This document shows positions 1-7,555 of a DNA stretch of 35,851 bases, piece after piece. The stretch spans positions 2,325-38,175 of the forward strand of contig NZ_AOIM01000039.1 of the NCBI RefSeq assembly GCF_000337575.1. The letters run 5' to 3'. The notes beneath the pieces were generated by a model that did not search any database, was not told the DNA's origin, and saw only the letters and a program-made list of their open reading frames with translations. Position numbers and translations under genes: made by a program. Origin of the DNA: Natrialba hulunbeirensis JCM 10989 (GTDB taxonomy: Archaea > Halobacteriota > Halobacteria > Halobacteriales > Natrialbaceae). Each line of letters begins with the position of its first letter. Position 1 is the first letter of the stretch.

Positions 1-68
1 GTGATGCATAGCCGGTCATCGGTCACGGTGTGAAAATCGTCGAGAAACATGCGCTTATGCCCGCTCAG
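1..68. other. Probable chimeric stub left of an internal adapter
   Basis: These 68 bases lie outside an internal Tn5 mosaic-end adapter (69-87), so they probably come from another place in the genome or library. The minus strand is open throughout and reads like the inside of a protein (LSGHKRMFLDDFHTVTDD), which suggests a fragment of an unrelated coding region. It should not be treated as the true neighbour of dcd. Confidence 0.7.
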
Positions 69-87
69 AGATGTGTATAAGAGACAG
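69..87 (+). other. Tn5/Nextera mosaic-end adapter (internal)
   Basis: The sequence AGATGTGTATAAGAGACAG is the 19-bp hyperactive Tn5 mosaic end used in tagmentation libraries. An inverted copy closes the window at 35833-35851. This is a library artefact and not a native element. The bases from 88 to 265 hold no gene that I can support. Confidence 0.97.
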
Positions 88-265
88 GGCTGTCATCGCA
101 GGTGTGAGTTGGGAGCTGTTTTCCGTCCCCTCCAGTCCCGGCTCCATCCAGACACCAGTGACGCGTTGGATTAGCGCTCGCCCGCAGACGATCTGCTATA
201 CGGTATTCTCAGAGCAATTGCGAACCATCCCACCGTTTTCCAGTACATCGGTACCGCAGCCCGAC

Positions 266-865
266 TCAGTCGCGATTCAGTTGGTCGCCGCCGAACTCGT
301 GGTCGCTCTGAATACGCGAGGCCTGCGGTCCGTCCTGGTCCTGATACTTCGAGCCACGTTCACTGCCGTAGGGTCGCTCCGCTTCCGTCTTGAGCTCTGT
401 AAACGTGAGCTGTGAGATCCGCATTCCCGGCGTGAGCGCGACCGGCGCACTGCCAAGATTCGAGAGTTCGAGCGTGATCTGTCCGCGGTAGCCTGGGTCA
501 CAGAGCCCCGCAGTGGCGTGGACGACGACTGCGAGTCGGCCCAGCGAGGACCGTCCCTCGACGTGGGCGATCAGGTCCGCCGGGATCTCGACGCGCTCGT
601 AGGTCGTTCCGAGCACGAAGTCGCCCGGGTGGAGAATGAAGTCGTCGCCGTCCTCGACGACCGTCTCGGTGACGTACTCGTCGACCTCTCGCTCCGAGGT
701 CGGGTGGATACACGGAATGTTCGTCCGCTGGAACTCGAGGAACTCCCGTCCCAGTCGGAGGTCGACACTTGCCGGTTGAATCTGCAGTTCGGGGTCGTCG
801 AGCGGGTCGACGACGAGGTCGCCTTCCTCCAGTCGTCGGAGGATATCCGCATCGGAGAGGATCAT
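266..865 (-). CDS. dcd: dCTP deaminase
   Basis: This 199-aa protein matches the dCTP deaminase/dUTPase fold family, which deaminates dCTP to dUTP (some archaeal members also hydrolyse dUTP) for dTTP synthesis in the cytoplasm. The N-terminus [17 protein letters not shown] is typical. The core motif [10 protein letters not shown] (residues 101-110) is followed by HATAG and by [12 protein letters not shown], whose Glu (about 133) is the expected catalytic base. The length is normal for archaea. The start is supported by an AT-rich TTTACAC box about 27 nt upstream (889-895), which gives a leaderless mRNA. It appears to be transcribed alone: the next gene upstream on this strand ends 222 nt away. 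Whether it is mono- or bifunctional cannot be told from sequence alone. Confidence 0.93.
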   Translation of the reverse strand: MILSDADILRRLEEGDLVVDPLDDPELQIQPASVDLRLGREFLEFQRTNIPCIHPTSEREVDEYVTETVVEDGDDFILHPGDFVLGTTYERVEIPADLIAHVEGRSSLGRLAVVVHATAGLCDPGYRGQITLELSNLGSAPVALTPGMRISQLTFTELKTEAERPYGSERGSKYQDQDGPQASRIQSDHEFGGDQLNRD

Positions 866-888
866 ATCCGACGAGTCGAACGGCGGGT

Positions 889-895
889 GTGTAAA
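889..895 (-). promoter_or_regulatory. TATA-like box for dcd
   Basis: On the minus strand this reads TTTACAC, centred about 27 nt upstream of the dcd ATG. That is the spacing of haloarchaeal leaderless promoters. Confidence 0.45.
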
Positions 896-1020
896 CTGTT
901 CGATCCAGCGTTTGGATAGGGGTGAGAGTTGGCGGCACTCGAGTAGCTGCTTCGGGGCAAGAGCAGGTGACAGCGGCAGAGTACGGACGGCTGGGTGTGA
1001 CTGGCGAGGGACAGATTACA

Positions 1021-1046
1021 GTAACGGATTGCAGTAACGGATTGCA
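1021..1046. repeat. Two tandem copies of a 13-mer
   Basis: GTAACGGATTGCA occurs twice back to back in the dcd/thioredoxin intergenic region (866-1087). A partial third match (GGATTGCAG-like) follows. No other feature is evident in this gap. Confidence 0.6.
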
Positions 1047-1087
1047 GGAACAGACTGCAAATACAGGCAACAGGCAAGCGCAGACAG

Positions 1088-1708
1088 TTACTCGAGTGCC
1101 GCGTCGATCGCCGCGGACGTCTCCTCGAGTGCCATCGCTTCGAAGTCCTCGGACTCGTAGAACTCGACGGCGTCGCCGTCGACGAAGACGGCGGGGGTGC
1201 CGCCGACGCTGTTAGAGTCGCCATAGGAGCGGTCCGCTTCAATCGTCGAGCGGTGGCTCTCGTCTTCGGCGGCCTCGCGGACTGCGCTTCCGTCGGCTCC
1301 GACCTCGTCGGCGACGCCCTCGATGGCACCGTAGTTGTACGACCCCTGGTAGGCGTAGATCTCGGTCGTAAACTCCCAGAACGCGTCGTTACCCGCACTC
1401 TCGAAGACCTCGCGGGCCGCGCTCGGAATCTCCCAGGACCACGGACTGTCGATGACGGGGAAGTCACGGTGCTCGTACCGAACGTCGCCTGGTTCGAGGT
1501 ACTGCTCCTCGAGCTCGGGGAAGACGCCGAGTTTGAAGTCCCGACAGAACGGACAGGAGAAGTCTTCGTACACCGTCACGGTGACGTCTGCGTCCGGATT
1601 GCCGGTGACTGGTGGCTCGGGCGGATCCTCGCTACCGAGACAGCCGGCAACGACCCCGAGACCGACGGCGGTCGTCGTCCCGAGGAAGGCACGGCGCGTC
1701 TGATTCAT
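1088..1708 (-). CDS. DsbA-family thioredoxin-fold lipoprotein
   Basis: This 206-aa protein starts MNQTRRAFLG, a twin-arginine type signal, with a lipobox ending VVAGC (Cys23). It is therefore probably exported by Tat and lipid-anchored outside the cell. The thioredoxin fold begins near residue 41. The redox motif CPFC lies at 52-55 in the context YEDFSCPFCRDF, and the cis-proline loop GGTPAVFVDG is at 169-178, as in DsbA/DsbG-like proteins with a helical insert. The expected role is thiol-disulfide exchange on secreted proteins. The frame stays open upstream to 2002, but that part is low-complexity. The ATG at 1708 is chosen because it places the RR signal and lipobox correctly. It is divergent from pth2. 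The partner reductase is not in the window. Confidence 0.88.
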   Translation of the reverse strand: MNQTRRAFLGTTTAVGLGVVAGCLGSEDPPEPPVTGNPDADVTVTVYEDFSCPFCRDFKLGVFPELEEQYLEPGDVRYEHRDFPVIDSPWSWEIPSAAREVFESAGNDAFWEFTTEIYAYQGSYNYGAIEGVADEVGADGSAVREAAEDESHRSTIEADRSYGDSNSVGGTPAVFVDGDAVEFYESEDFEAMALEETSAAIDAALE

Positions 1709-1772
1709 GCTCGCGACTAGCGATGCTGCCCCCAAGTGTGTATCGTCTCGCACGACGGGATGAGTACGGGTC

Positions 1773-1872
1773 TGGATGCTGATGCTGACACCGGCACTTG
1801 CACCGGCACCGGAACTGGTACCGCCACCAGCACCGATACCGATACCACTACCACCACCACCGGCGACGGCAA
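1773..1872. repeat. Degenerate hexanucleotide tract upstream of pth2
   Basis: About 100 bp of loosely repeated ACCGGC/ACCGAT/ACCACC-like units fill the space between the divergent thioredoxin gene and pth2. The units are imperfect, with a period near 6. Any frame through them gives Thr/Gly/Asp-rich nonsense, so I do not call a gene here. Confidence 0.6.
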
Positions 1873-1904
1873 CAAGGGCGATAGCTGCCAACGATCGTCG
1901 CTGC

Positions 1905-1909
1905 TTTAT
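1905..1909 (+). promoter_or_regulatory. TATA-like box for pth2
   Basis: TTTAT lies 24-28 nt upstream of the pth2 ATG at 1933, which fits a leaderless haloarchaeal promoter. An ACTCGAGT palindrome (1917-1924) sits between the box and the start codon. Confidence 0.5.
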
Positions 1910-1932
1910 CGGTTGCACTCGAGTACGGAGAC

Positions 1933-2271
1933 ATGAAGCAGGCCATTGTCGCCCGTACGGACATCGGCATGGGACAGGGAAAGCTCGCCGCGCAGGTCGC
2001 ACACGCGTCGCTGTCGGCCTACGAAAAGGCGGATTCGCAGCTGCGCGACCAGTGGAAGCGAAACGGGCAGAAGAAGGTCGTGCTCAAGGGCGAGAGCGAA
2101 CGGCAGTTACACGAACTCGCCGAGATCGCCGAGCGCGACGGCGTGCCGACCGCGGTGGTCCGCGACGCTGGTCACACCCAACTCGAGCCCGGGACGGTGA
2201 CGGCGCTCGCAGTCGGACCGGCAGGTGACGACCGAGTCGATAGTATCACGGGCGAGCTCTCGCTGTTCTAG
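1933..2271 (+). CDS. pth2: Peptidyl-tRNA hydrolase, archaeal/eukaryotic type (Pth2)
   Basis: This 112-aa cytoplasmic enzyme releases tRNA from prematurely terminated peptidyl-tRNA. The N-terminus [27 protein letters not shown] carries the conserved KGK/AAQxxHA-type segment of Pth2 ([10 protein letters not shown] at 16-25). [15 protein letters not shown] follows, then the Pth2 signature [19 protein letters not shown] near 78-96. Length and domain are standard. The ATG at 1933 is supported by the TATA box at 1905-1909. The gene is flanked on both sides by degenerate hexamer tracts of opposite orientation. truD follows about 1.2 kb downstream on the same strand. Confidence 0.95.
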   Translation: MKQAIVARTDIGMGQGKLAAQVAHASLSAYEKADSQLRDQWKRNGQKKVVLKGESERQLHELAEIAERDGVPTAVVRDAGHTQLEPGTVTALAVGPAGDDRVDSITGELSLF

Positions 2272-2319
2272 CGGTCGCGTCGAGACGGTCGAGAGGCCGT
2301 GTGAGGTAGGATGAGGGGC

Positions 2320-2476
2320 TGTGGTTCTGGCACCGGTATTGGAGTCAACGTCGGTGCTGATACGATTGTGGTGCCAGATTTGGTACTGGTACGGCTGTTA
2401 GTGTTAGTATTAGTGCCAGTGTCGGTACTGGTACCGCTATTGCTATCAGTCGGTGCCGGTGTCAGCATCGTTGTCG
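2320..2476. repeat. Degenerate hexanucleotide tract downstream of pth2
   Basis: About 155 bp of GGTACT/GTTAGT/GGTGCC-like units, period near 6, lie between pth2 and the convergent DUF7344 gene and run into the last codons of that gene. The orientation is opposite to the tract at 1773-1872. Confidence 0.55.
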
Positions 2477-2865
2477 ACGCCGACATCGAGAGTCAGGTGG
2501 TCGATATCAGCGAGTTCGAGATATGGGACGAGGACGTGCGAGTCGACGAGTAACTCGACGAGTTCGGTATCCGTATCGTACTGGAGCAGGCCGATATCGG
2601 CCAGTTTCGGGAGGTGAACGTGACAGAGGGCGACCAGCACGCGTTCGTACTGGTCGTCCGTCGAGTACGGTCCGGTTGGGGTCTCCCGCTCTTGTCGAGC
2701 GATGTACGCGGCGAGGTCTGTGATTGAAACCGGGACCCGGTGTTGTGTGAGATATGCGAGCGCGTACTGTCGCCGGCGGGCAGCAAATGCATCGAACAGG
2801 TCGGTCGTGTCGATCAATCGCGTCTCTGTTGCTTCATCAGTAGGATTGCGTGTCTGGGTCTTCAT
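2446..2865 (-). CDS. DUF7344-like winged-helix protein
   Basis: This 139-aa protein has the layout of the haloarchaeal DUF7344 family of predicted DNA-binding proteins. It contains a helical segment FDAFAARRRQYALAYL, a recognition-type region VSITDLAAYIARQE, and YERVLVALCHVHLPKLADIGLLQYD (the usual HxHLPKLxxxGLxxYD signature). The expected role is as a transcription regulator, with the target unknown. The ATG at 2865 is preferred; an in-frame GTG at 2883 would add six residues. The C-terminal tail DNDADTGTD is encoded by the edge of the degenerate hexamer tract, so the native stop may have shifted. Confidence 0.72.
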   Translation of the reverse strand: MKTQTRNPTDEATETRLIDTTDLFDAFAARRRQYALAYLTQHRVPVSITDLAAYIARQERETPTGPYSTDDQYERVLVALCHVHLPKLADIGLLQYDTDTELVELLVDSHVLVPYLELADIDHLTLDVGVDNDADTGTD

Positions 2866-3024
2866 ACTCGCTCCGTACTTCACCTACACTGCTCCCGGTC
2901 GCCGACAACTCTCTCCGTCCGACTTCAGCAGAGTACATGTGCCCATAGACGAGGAGCGATATAACCTTTATTGTCTCTATCTACACCGGAAAGAAATAGT
3001 CACGGCGAGTGAAGGGTTCGCTCA

Positions 3025-3243
3025 TTACTCGACCGAAAAGCGGTCGTGCGGTGGATCAGAGTTCAAATCCTCGCGTTCGATCGTGACGATCCAGTCGGGT
3101 GCGTCCTCGATCGGCGTTTTGATCACCCACGTCGCCTCAATCGTCGCTCCGCGCGCGAACCCAGTCGTGACGAGCGTCTTTAGTTCGGACTCGAACGCAT
3201 CAGTTGCGTCAGTCTGGTCTTCCGGAGAGTGGTTTGTGTCCAT
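3025..3243 (-). CDS. Small acidic haloarchaeal protein, unknown function
   Basis: This 72-aa protein begins MDTNHSPEDQTDA and ends DPPHDRFSVE. The middle reads as a compact fold (LKTLVTTGFARGATIEATWVIKT and DWIVTIERED), probably beta strands after one helix. There is no Cys, signal peptide or membrane segment. I do not recognise the family. The start at 3243 is chosen because the upstream extension to 3393 runs through the heptamer repeat and is not protein-like. It is divergent from truD. Confidence 0.6.
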   Translation of the reverse strand: MDTNHSPEDQTDATDAFESELKTLVTTGFARGATIEATWVIKTPIEDAPDWIVTIEREDLNSDPPHDRFSVE

Positions 3244-3273
3244 GATGGGGTTTCCAAGACAGATCGGCAGTCC

Positions 3274-3301
3274 GTAGTCGGTAGCCGGTAGCCGGTAGTC
3301 G
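3274..3301. repeat. Heptamer tandem repeat GTAGYCG x4
   Basis: Four exact-register heptamers (GTAGTCG, GTAGCCG, GTAGCCG, GTAGTCG) lie upstream of the small gene starting at 3243. A second heptamer tract (GTGGTRG) sits upstream of aroC at 29171-29205. Confidence 0.85.
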
Positions 3302-3349
3302 ATCGCCTGTCGCTGTGAGACCACCAGTAGTAATAACCGTATCGGCGAT

Positions 3350-3364
3350 TCTACCATCGGTAGA
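3350..3364. promoter_or_regulatory. Inverted repeat in the truD divergent region
   Basis: TCTACC-ATC-GGTAGA is a perfect 6-bp inverted repeat with a 3-nt spacer. It lies between the start of the small minus-strand gene (3243) and truD (3441). It could be an operator or chance. Confidence 0.3.
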
Positions 3365-3440
3365 GCGAGCAGGGTGGACCGAACGCCGATCACCGATAAC
3401 GAACCGATTTACCGTCGGCACCCGAAGCCCCGCCATCAGC

Positions 3441-4877
3441 ATGCGCCCAGCACACCCCACGGAACAGGCCGTCGGAATGCAGGCCTACGTCACCGACACC
3501 GACGGCGTCGGCGGCCGCCTCCGCGCGGCCGACGACCACTTTCGCGTTCGCGAACGCGAGCGCTTCTCGACCGAACCGATTGACGCCCCGACCGATGCCT
3601 ACCCACACCTCGTCTTTCGTGCAACCCTGCGCGGCTGGGACACCAACGACTTCGCAACCCGCCTCTCGGACGCACTCGGCATCTCCCGCGAGCGCGTCAA
3701 CTGGGCCGGCACCAAGGACAAGTACGCCGTCACGACCCAGCTCTTCTCCGTCTACGATACCAGCAGCGATACCGGTGCCACCGCGCTCCCCGACATCGAC
3801 GGCGCCGACCTCGAGGTCCTCGGACGCGCCGGCCGGTCACTCGAGTTCGGTGACCTCGCGGGCAACGCGTTCGAGATCGTGGTGAGCGACGCCGACCACC
3901 CCAAAACGGCCTCGCAGATCGCAGATGAACTGTGTGAGTTTGGCGGTCTCGACGCCGCTACGGCCGGCGATAGTGGATCAGCAACGGAAACAACACCCGT
4001 CGGCGTCCCCAACTTCTTCGGCCAGCAGCGCTTCGGTAGCCGCCGGCCGGTCACCCACGAGGTCGGCCTCGAAATCGTCCGCGGCGACTGGGAGGGCGCG
4101 GTAATGGCCTACCTCGGCGCGCCGGCCGACGCCGAACCCGAGGGCACCCAGGAAGCTCGCCGATTTATCGAGGAGACGCGAGACTGGCAGGAGGCCCTCG
4201 ATCGGTTCCCGAACCGACTGCGCTACGAGCGCTCGATGCTCCACGAACTCGCGGAGTGCACGGCCAGCAGCGACGGAACCGGCGACCCCGACCCCGCCGA
4301 TTTCCGCGCCGCACTCGAGCGTTTGCCCTCGAATCTCCAGCGGCTGTTCGTCCACGCCGCCCAGTCGTACGCGTTCAATCTGATGCTCTCCGAGCGACTC
4401 GAGCGCGGGTTGCCGTTCGACCGCCCGGTCGCCGGCGATGTCGTGTGTTTCGCCGATACCGGCGACGACGTGCCTGAGGAACTCGTGCTTCCGGATACGG
4501 ACCGCCTCCAGCGCGTCGACGAGCGCCGTGTTCGGTCCGTGACGCGTCACTGCGAGCGCGGCCGAGCGTTCGTCACCGCGCCGCTGGTCGGCACCGAAAC
4601 AGAACTCGCCGATGGCGAACAGGGCGAGATCGAACGCGCCGTACTGGACGACCTCGATCTCGCACCCGAGGACTTCGACCTGCCCGGAGAGTTCCACTCG
4701 ACTGGCACGCGGCGGGCGGTCCTCGTGCAGACTGAACTCGGGGTCGAGACGGCCGGAGATGAGCAGTCCGAGGCGACAGCAGACTCGCTCACCCTCTCGT
4801 TCGCACTGCCGAAGGGATCGTACGCGACTGTCGTTCTTCGGGAGTTCATGAAGGTCGATCCGATTCACCTCGGATAG
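3441..4877 (+). CDS. truD: tRNA pseudouridine(13) synthase TruD
   Basis: This 478-aa member of the TruD family converts U13 of tRNA to pseudouridine. The catalytic motif [14 protein letters not shown] lies at 87-100, with Asp93 as the expected nucleophile. NFFGQQRFG at 191-199 is the second family signature (NxFGxQRFG). The C-terminal part contains [16 protein letters not shown], also typical. An acidic, variable insert separates the motifs (about 110-185). The ATG at 3441 gives a TruD-like N-terminus ([21 protein letters not shown]). The longer open frame from 3315 is not conserved-looking. TTTACC at 3408-3413 may be its TATA box. It is convergent with rps3Ae. Confidence 0.95.
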   Translation: MRPAHPTEQAVGMQAYVTDTDGVGGRLRAADDHFRVRERERFSTEPIDAPTDAYPHLVFRATLRGWDTNDFATRLSDALGISRERVNWAGTKDKYAVTTQLFSVYDTSSDTGATALPDIDGADLEVLGRAGRSLEFGDLAGNAFEIVVSDADHPKTASQIADELCEFGGLDAATAGDSGSATETTPVGVPNFFGQQRFGSRRPVTHEVGLEIVRGDWEGAVMAYLGAPADAEPEGTQEARRFIEETRDWQEALDRFPNRLRYERSMLHELAECTASSDGTGDPDPADFRAALERLPSNLQRLFVHAAQSYAFNLMLSERLERGLPFDRPVAGDVVCFADTGDDVPEELVLPDTDRLQRVDERRVRSVTRHCERGRAFVTAPLVGTETELADGEQGEIERAVLDDLDLAPEDFDLPGEFHSTGTRRAVLVQTELGVETAGDEQSEATADSLTLSFALPKGSYATVVLREFMKVDPIHLG

Positions 4878-4945
4878 GGGCTGCGACGGTTGAGTTGATC
4901 GACAGTCGTGCTGGACCTGCCGCTGTGACTTCAGTGTAAGAGCCG

Positions 4946-4957
4946 CGAAAAAACGAA
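4946..4957 (-). terminator. T-rich terminator for the rps15-rps3Ae operon
   Basis: On the minus strand TTCGTTTTTTCG begins about 27 nt after the rps3Ae stop. Oligo-T without a hairpin is the usual archaeal termination signal. The identical 12-mer follows porB (35324-35335). Confidence 0.5.
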
Positions 4958-4983
4958 ATCGTCTCGAAACGGGACTCGAGTAG

Positions 4984-5625
4984 TTAGTCGTCGGCCGCGA
5001 CGTCTTCGTCGTCGACGTCGACGGAGGTCGCTTCCTCTTCAGCGACTTCCTCAGGGTGAGCCTCGAGCGTTGCCTTCTGAATCTCGACGCGGCGCAGCGG
5101 GTAGATCGTCTTGGCTTCGCCGTAAATTGCCGAGGAGAGTCGACCTTCGACGACGCTGTCGATCAGTTCCTCGAAGGTGCGCTCTTCGGCTGCCTCTTCG
5201 ATCATCTGCACCATCTGGTTGCGGATGGCCTTCTCCTGGCTCGCGTCGGCCTTCTTCGTCGTGAAGGCGACGGGCTGGATCTGGACGCGGTAGTCGTCCG
5301 TCGTGAGGACGGTGACGTAGGCCTCGATCTTCGAGGCACCGCGGCGGACGAGCGAGCGCAGGTAGTCACGGGTCAGGGAGTGTTCCATGAACTCCGTGTA
5401 CGCGGCGTCGCTGCCAACGTCAGTGATCTTGAAGGTCAGCTTCGTGTTGTTCTCGCTGGCGTTGTTGTTGAGGTCGCCAAGCGTCGTTTCGATGGTTCGG
5501 TCGTAGACCTTTTCCGGTTCGTCAGCAGGGGTCTCGCCGAGCTCCGTCCGGTCGAACTGCTCCGGAGCGAGCACGGTGTACCACCGCTTTTCCTGTTTCG
5601 CACGTGAGACTGAACGTTCACTCAT
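4984..5625 (-). CDS. rps3ae: Small ribosomal subunit protein eS1 (S3Ae)
   Basis: This 213-aa protein is eS1/S3Ae, a component of the archaeal 30S subunit near the mRNA exit platform. MSERSVSRAKQEKRWYTVLAPEQF is the standard N-terminus. The core contains KLTFKITDVGSDAAYTEFMEHSLTRDYLRSLVRRGASKIEAYVTVLTTDDYRVQIQPVAF, and IYPLRRVEIQKATLEA near the end is typical. The C-terminus is an acidic tail. The start at 5625 overlaps the pcc1 stop by 8 nt (ATGAGTGA), implying translational coupling. It is the last gene of the operon. Confidence 0.96.
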   Translation of the reverse strand: MSERSVSRAKQEKRWYTVLAPEQFDRTELGETPADEPEKVYDRTIETTLGDLNNNASENNTKLTFKITDVGSDAAYTEFMEHSLTRDYLRSLVRRGASKIEAYVTVLTTDDYRVQIQPVAFTTKKADASQEKAIRNQMVQMIEEAAEERTFEELIDSVVEGRLSSAIYGEAKTIYPLRRVEIQKATLEAHPEEVAEEEATSVDVDDEDVAADD

Positions 5626-6070
5626 TGGTATCGTGTGTGTTGTCGGTGTCTGTGTCGGACACAGTACCCGTGTCCGTCGGGTTGTCGCGCTGTTCGTCGG
5701 CCGCGTCTGCGTCTGCGTCTGCATCCGAAGTGGATGAAGCAGCTGAAGCGGCTGAAGTGGCTGAAGCAGGTGGTGCTGGAGACTGCGCAGTCGCGTCAGT
5801 AGCAACGCCGGCCTCGCGTGCCGTACGAGCAACGTCGACTGCAACCTCGAGATTGACGACGTAGTCGTCGACCGTCGAGTGCAGCCCACTCGTCGACTCG
5901 CGCTCGATTCGCGTGACGACGCTGTCGCCGTCCGTGACGGTCTCCATCTCGTCAGTGTTGTCCGGGCGTAGCGCCCGCGCAACGAGATCGGGATCGTCGT
6001 GGGACGTGCGGATCGTCGCCGTCGCGCGTTCGAGCGAGTCGTCCGTATTCGTGTTCGTGTGTGCCGGCAT
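5618..6070 (-). CDS. pcc1: KEOPS complex subunit Pcc1
   Basis: This 150-aa protein carries the Pcc1 domain in about its first 90 residues (RATATIRTSHDDPDLVARAL, then VVTRIERES and VDDYVVNLEVAVDVA). Pcc1 is the dimerisation subunit of KEOPS, which makes the t6A modification at position 37 of ANN-decoding tRNAs. It lies between the RecJ-like gene and rps3Ae, an arrangement common in Euryarchaeota. It is odd in having about 60 extra residues of Ala/Ser then Asp/Thr low complexity at the C-terminus. This tail is outside the usual fold and probably disordered. It starts 2 nt after the upstream stop and overlaps rps3Ae by 8 nt. Confidence 0.88.
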   Translation of the reverse strand: MPAHTNTNTDDSLERATATIRTSHDDPDLVARALRPDNTDEMETVTDGDSVVTRIERESTSGLHSTVDDYVVNLEVAVDVARTAREAGVATDATAQSPAPPASATSAASAASSTSDADADADAADEQRDNPTDTGTVSDTDTDNTHDTNE

Positions 6071-6072
6071 GG

Positions 6073-7458
6073 TCAGTAGTGTCCTCTCACTGCCGCGATG
6101 ATCGTCGATTCGTCCACCACTGCGTCCTGCGGGTCCGGATCGGCATCCGACGCTGGCTCCGACGCCGACTCGGCTGCACCGAAGCGCAGATAGCCACGTC
6201 GGTGACCCACGTCGTACGTCGCCTGTGCGCCATCGTCGGCGAGGTCGCGAACGATCGCCTCCACGGTGGCTCCGATCGATCCCGAACCCGGCCCCGACTC
6301 GCGGGTCGCAAGCGCCGCCTCGCCCGAGCCCACGGCGAGCACCGTTGGCTCCGGCGAGCGGTACGCGAGTGCGATCTGTGCGACCGCTTCGACCGGCCCG
6401 TCGTCGATTCCGACGACGAACAGCCCGTCGTAACGTCCCATCGAGGCCGACTCGAGTGCGGCGTGTGCGCGCGAGCCGTGTGCGCGCCAGGCGGCGAGTG
6501 CCGGCTCCCGAGCGTCGAGTCCCATCGCCAGCGCGGCTCCCGTGCCGGGTTCCGCGCGAGCAGTCGCCTCGAGGACGGCGGCGTAGCCGCCGACCGTCGC
6601 GAACGCGTACTCGTCACTCGTGATCGCGTACGGCCGGAGAACGCGCTGGATCGACGTCGCCGCCGTTTCCGTCGCGTCGTCCGCGCCGACGACATCAAGT
6701 GCGACGAGCGAACCGAGCGTCCGGTGGTCGTCCGCGTCGAACGTCTCGGGCTGGTCGAGATCGAGTCCGGTCGGCGAGAGCGCCTCCCGAGTCGCCTCGA
6801 GGTCGCCTGACCACGGTGCACACAATCGGGTCGAGTGTGCCAGCCCGTCGACCGGGTCCGCGGTCGGCACCGCGACGCCCGACCGGCGTTCGACGAGTCC
6901 GCGTTCGCGTGCGGACTCGAGTACCCACTCGCTCTCGCCGGCACCGGGATCGACCCCGGCGGCGACGAGACCTGCGAGTGCGAGTACCGGATCGAGTGTG
7001 GGCTCGGGTCCGGGTGGTTCGTCGGTCGGTGTCCCGGCCGGGCTACTCGAGTCGCCCGAGTCACCCGAACCGAGTTCGCGAACCGTATCCGCCGCGGCGA
7101 GTGTGGCCGGCCGCTCGTCGGAATCGAGGCGGATGGCGTGCTCGTGCGCCGGCTCGTCGACCGTGCCGAGGACGACGGTCAGTTCGTCACTGGCGTCCCC
7201 AGCATCGGCGTCGGCGTGGCGCGTTGCGCGCTCAGTTCGGTCGGCAATCGTCCGACCGACGGTCACCTGAAACGGCGTGTTCGTCGCCGAGAGTGCTGCT
7301 GTAAGCAGGCCGCTGGCCGCGAGCGCATCGCCGTCGGCCCGCGTGATGACGCGGACGAAGCCGGCGCTCTCGATGGCGGTGGCGGCTGTCACAGCGATGT
7401 CGGCGTCGGAACCGAACTCGGTGTCCGATTCGTGATCCGGGTGGCCGTTCGTGGACAT
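6073..7458 (-). CDS. RecJ-like (DHH-superfamily) protein, probably catalytically degenerate
   Basis: This 461-aa protein resembles the haloarchaeal RecJ3-type proteins found between rps15 and pcc1. The N-terminal segment VRVITRADGDALAASGLL (about 36-52) lines up with motif I of DHH phosphoesterases (IxHxDxDGxxAAxIL), but the His/Asp pattern is altered. I find no DHH triplet later. The C-terminal region with repeated VDGLAHS and LDVVGADDATETAATSI-type helices resembles the RecJ core and DHHA1 parts. RecJ-family exonucleases act on single-stranded ends in repair and replication. Loss of metal ligands suggests a structural or regulatory subunit, perhaps partnering an active paralogue elsewhere. 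It lies 97 nt after rps15 and 2 nt before pcc1. Confidence 0.7.
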   Translation of the reverse strand: MSTNGHPDHESDTEFGSDADIAVTAATAIESAGFVRVITRADGDALAASGLLTAALSATNTPFQVTVGRTIADRTERATRHADADAGDASDELTVVLGTVDEPAHEHAIRLDSDERPATLAAADTVRELGSGDSGDSSSPAGTPTDEPPGPEPTLDPVLALAGLVAAGVDPGAGESEWVLESARERGLVERRSGVAVPTADPVDGLAHSTRLCAPWSGDLEATREALSPTGLDLDQPETFDADDHRTLGSLVALDVVGADDATETAATSIQRVLRPYAITSDEYAFATVGGYAAVLEATARAEPGTGAALAMGLDAREPALAAWRAHGSRAHAALESASMGRYDGLFVVGIDDGPVEAVAQIALAYRSPEPTVLAVGSGEAALATRESGPGSGSIGATVEAIVRDLADDGAQATYDVGHRRGYLRFGAAESASEPASDADPDPQDAVVDESTIIAAVRGHY

Positions 7459-7555
7459 TGTGGGTGTCGTGTTCGCGGTCGCGGTTACCTACAGACTACG
7501 GACGCGGCGTCTAGGTTCCAGCTCCTCCCGTCTGCCGTCGCTCCCAGCTCAGAAC

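Noticed and set aside
88-265. Short frames downstream of dcd (for example a 25-codon minus-strand frame starting MYWKTVGWFA)
   Set aside because: They are too short, have no promoter or conserved motif, and lie next to the chimeric end.
1736-2486. CRISPR-like or coding interpretation of the repeat tracts around pth2
   Set aside because: The units are degenerate hexamers without spacers, and translated frames are Thr/Gly/Asp low complexity.
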